Of a stretch of DNA of 5,273 nt, positions 4,902 to 5,273 are shown piece by piece. The stretch lies in assembly GCA_028292835.1 (NCBI GenBank), contig JAQGLP010000141.1, positions 1 through 5,273 of the forward strand, in the 5' to 3' direction. The DNA is from Variovorax sp. (lineage in GTDB: Bacteria > Pseudomonadota > Gammaproteobacteria > Burkholderiales > Burkholderiaceae_C). Under the pieces are notes generated by a model that had not been told where the DNA came from, did no database searches, and saw nothing but the letters and a program-made list of their open reading frames with translations. Numbering within the stretch: position 1 is the first letter of the stretch; each line of letters opens with the position of its first letter. The position numbers and the translations under genes were made by a program.

Positions 4902-5042
4902 CCCCAGCCTGAACGGACGTGGCCGGACGCGAGAAACGCACAGGCCCACGCCGCGTTCGGCGCTCCGCTTCGGCAGCCTTGAATACGCACCCCCCATCCG
5001 CACTTCCACAGCATCCCTTTTTAGATTTCAGGAGAAAACAAC
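4902..5042 (+). other. grpE-dnaK intergenic region
   Basis: This 141-bp gap holds a five-base-pair stem, CGCCG (4949-4953) with CGGCG (4958-4962) around CGTT, and no T tract after it, so read-through from grpE into dnaK is expected. Sigma32-like half-sites occur, CTTGAA (4978-4983) and CCCCAT (4992-4997), but only eight bases separate them, too few for a standard heat-shock promoter. The region ends in the strong dnaK Shine-Dalgarno AGGAGA (5030-5035). A weak internal promoter or an RNA processing site cannot be excluded. Confidence 0.45.
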
Positions 5043-5273
5043 ATGGCAAGAATCATCGGCATTGACCTCGGCACCACCAACTCGTGCGTGTCGATCATGG
5101 AAGGCAACACCACGCGTGTGATCGAGAACTCGGAAGGTGCCCGCACCACGCCGTCGATCGTCGCCTACCAGGAAGACGGAGAAGTTCTCGTCGGTGCCTC
5201 GGCCAAGCGCCAGGCGGTGACCAACCCGCGCAACACGCTGTACGCGGTCAAGCGCCTGATCGGGCGCAAGTTC
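5043..5273 (+). CDS. dnaK: DnaK (Hsp70) chaperone, N-terminal 77 residues (runs off right edge)
   Basis: DnaK is the ATP-driven Hsp70 chaperone that works with DnaJ and GrpE. Only the start of the nucleotide-binding domain is in the window: 77 codons out of roughly 640. The phosphate-1 loop IGIDLGTTNSC (residues 5-15) includes Asp8, Thr11, Thr12 and the conserved Cys15. It is followed by ENSEGARTTPSIVAY (28-42) and the VTNPRNTLYAVKRLIGRKF segment (59-77), where Lys70 corresponds to the catalytic Lys70 of E. coli DnaK. No gap or frameshift is seen. ATG 5043 is set by AGGAGA at 5030-5035, a far better RBS than that of grpE, in keeping with the much higher DnaK output expected. Gene order grpE-dnaK is standard and dnaJ would be expected next, outside the window. 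Confidence 0.98.
   Translation, partial: MARIIGIDLGTTNSCVSIMEGNTTRVIENSEGARTTPSIVAYQEDGEVLVGASAKRQAVTNPRNTLYAVKRLIGRKF

Noticed and set aside
3178..5009. Two long minus-strand frames (3178-4212 and 4092-5009) antisense to the regulator, FKBP and grpE genes
   Set aside because: Both cross convincing genes, the terminator and the sigma32 promoter, and their translations are low-complexity with no family motif.

Overview
The window suggests a high-GC betaproteobacterium of the Burkholderiales, most likely a Comamonadaceae-type genome. This rests on the strong G/C bias at third codon positions, the psd and grpE-dnaK protein sequences, and an intergenic palindrome with TTTCATAGC/GCTATGAAA ends that resembles repeats I recall from that family. 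The lineage is inferred from protein style only; no search was run.

Layout. Bases 1-378 (minus) hold the N-terminal 126 codons of an alpha/beta hydrolase that runs off the left edge. A 185-bp divergent spacer separates it from a 540-codon plus-strand gene (564-2186). That gene encodes one polypeptide with an exported betaine/choline-type (OsmF/ProX/OpuC) substrate-binding domain followed by an ABC permease domain. No partner ATPase is in view. A hairpin and a possible -10 element lie before psd (2300-3175), a pyruvoyl-dependent phosphatidylserine decarboxylase with an intact LGST self-cleavage site. One base boundary after the psd stop there is a ~69-bp palindromic element. A plausible sigma70 promoter overlaps its right flank and reads into a small winged-helix regulator (3373-3687). 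Next comes a single-domain cytoplasmic FKBP peptidyl-prolyl isomerase (3820-4173), closed by a perfectly symmetric intrinsic terminator. One base beyond its T tract begins a near-consensus sigma32 heat-shock promoter that drives grpE (4329-4901). dnaK (5043 onward) runs off the right edge after 77 codons.

How the genes work together. grpE and dnaK form the chaperone module: GrpE is the nucleotide-exchange factor of DnaK. Both are probably transcribed from the sigma32 promoter at 4234-4261, since no convincing separate dnaK promoter or terminator lies in the 141-bp gap. The FKBP gene is a folding-related neighbour but is insulated by its own terminator. The transporter, psd and the small regulator look like independent housekeeping or accessory units that happen to be co-oriented.

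I see no CRISPR array, tRNA, rRNA, transposase or phage gene. The window is largely ordinary chromosome. The points most worth a second look are the binding-domain-first ABC fusion without an ATPase, the terminator/sigma32-promoter junction, the alternative hairpins in the SD-less grpE leader, and the palindromic element between psd and the regulator.
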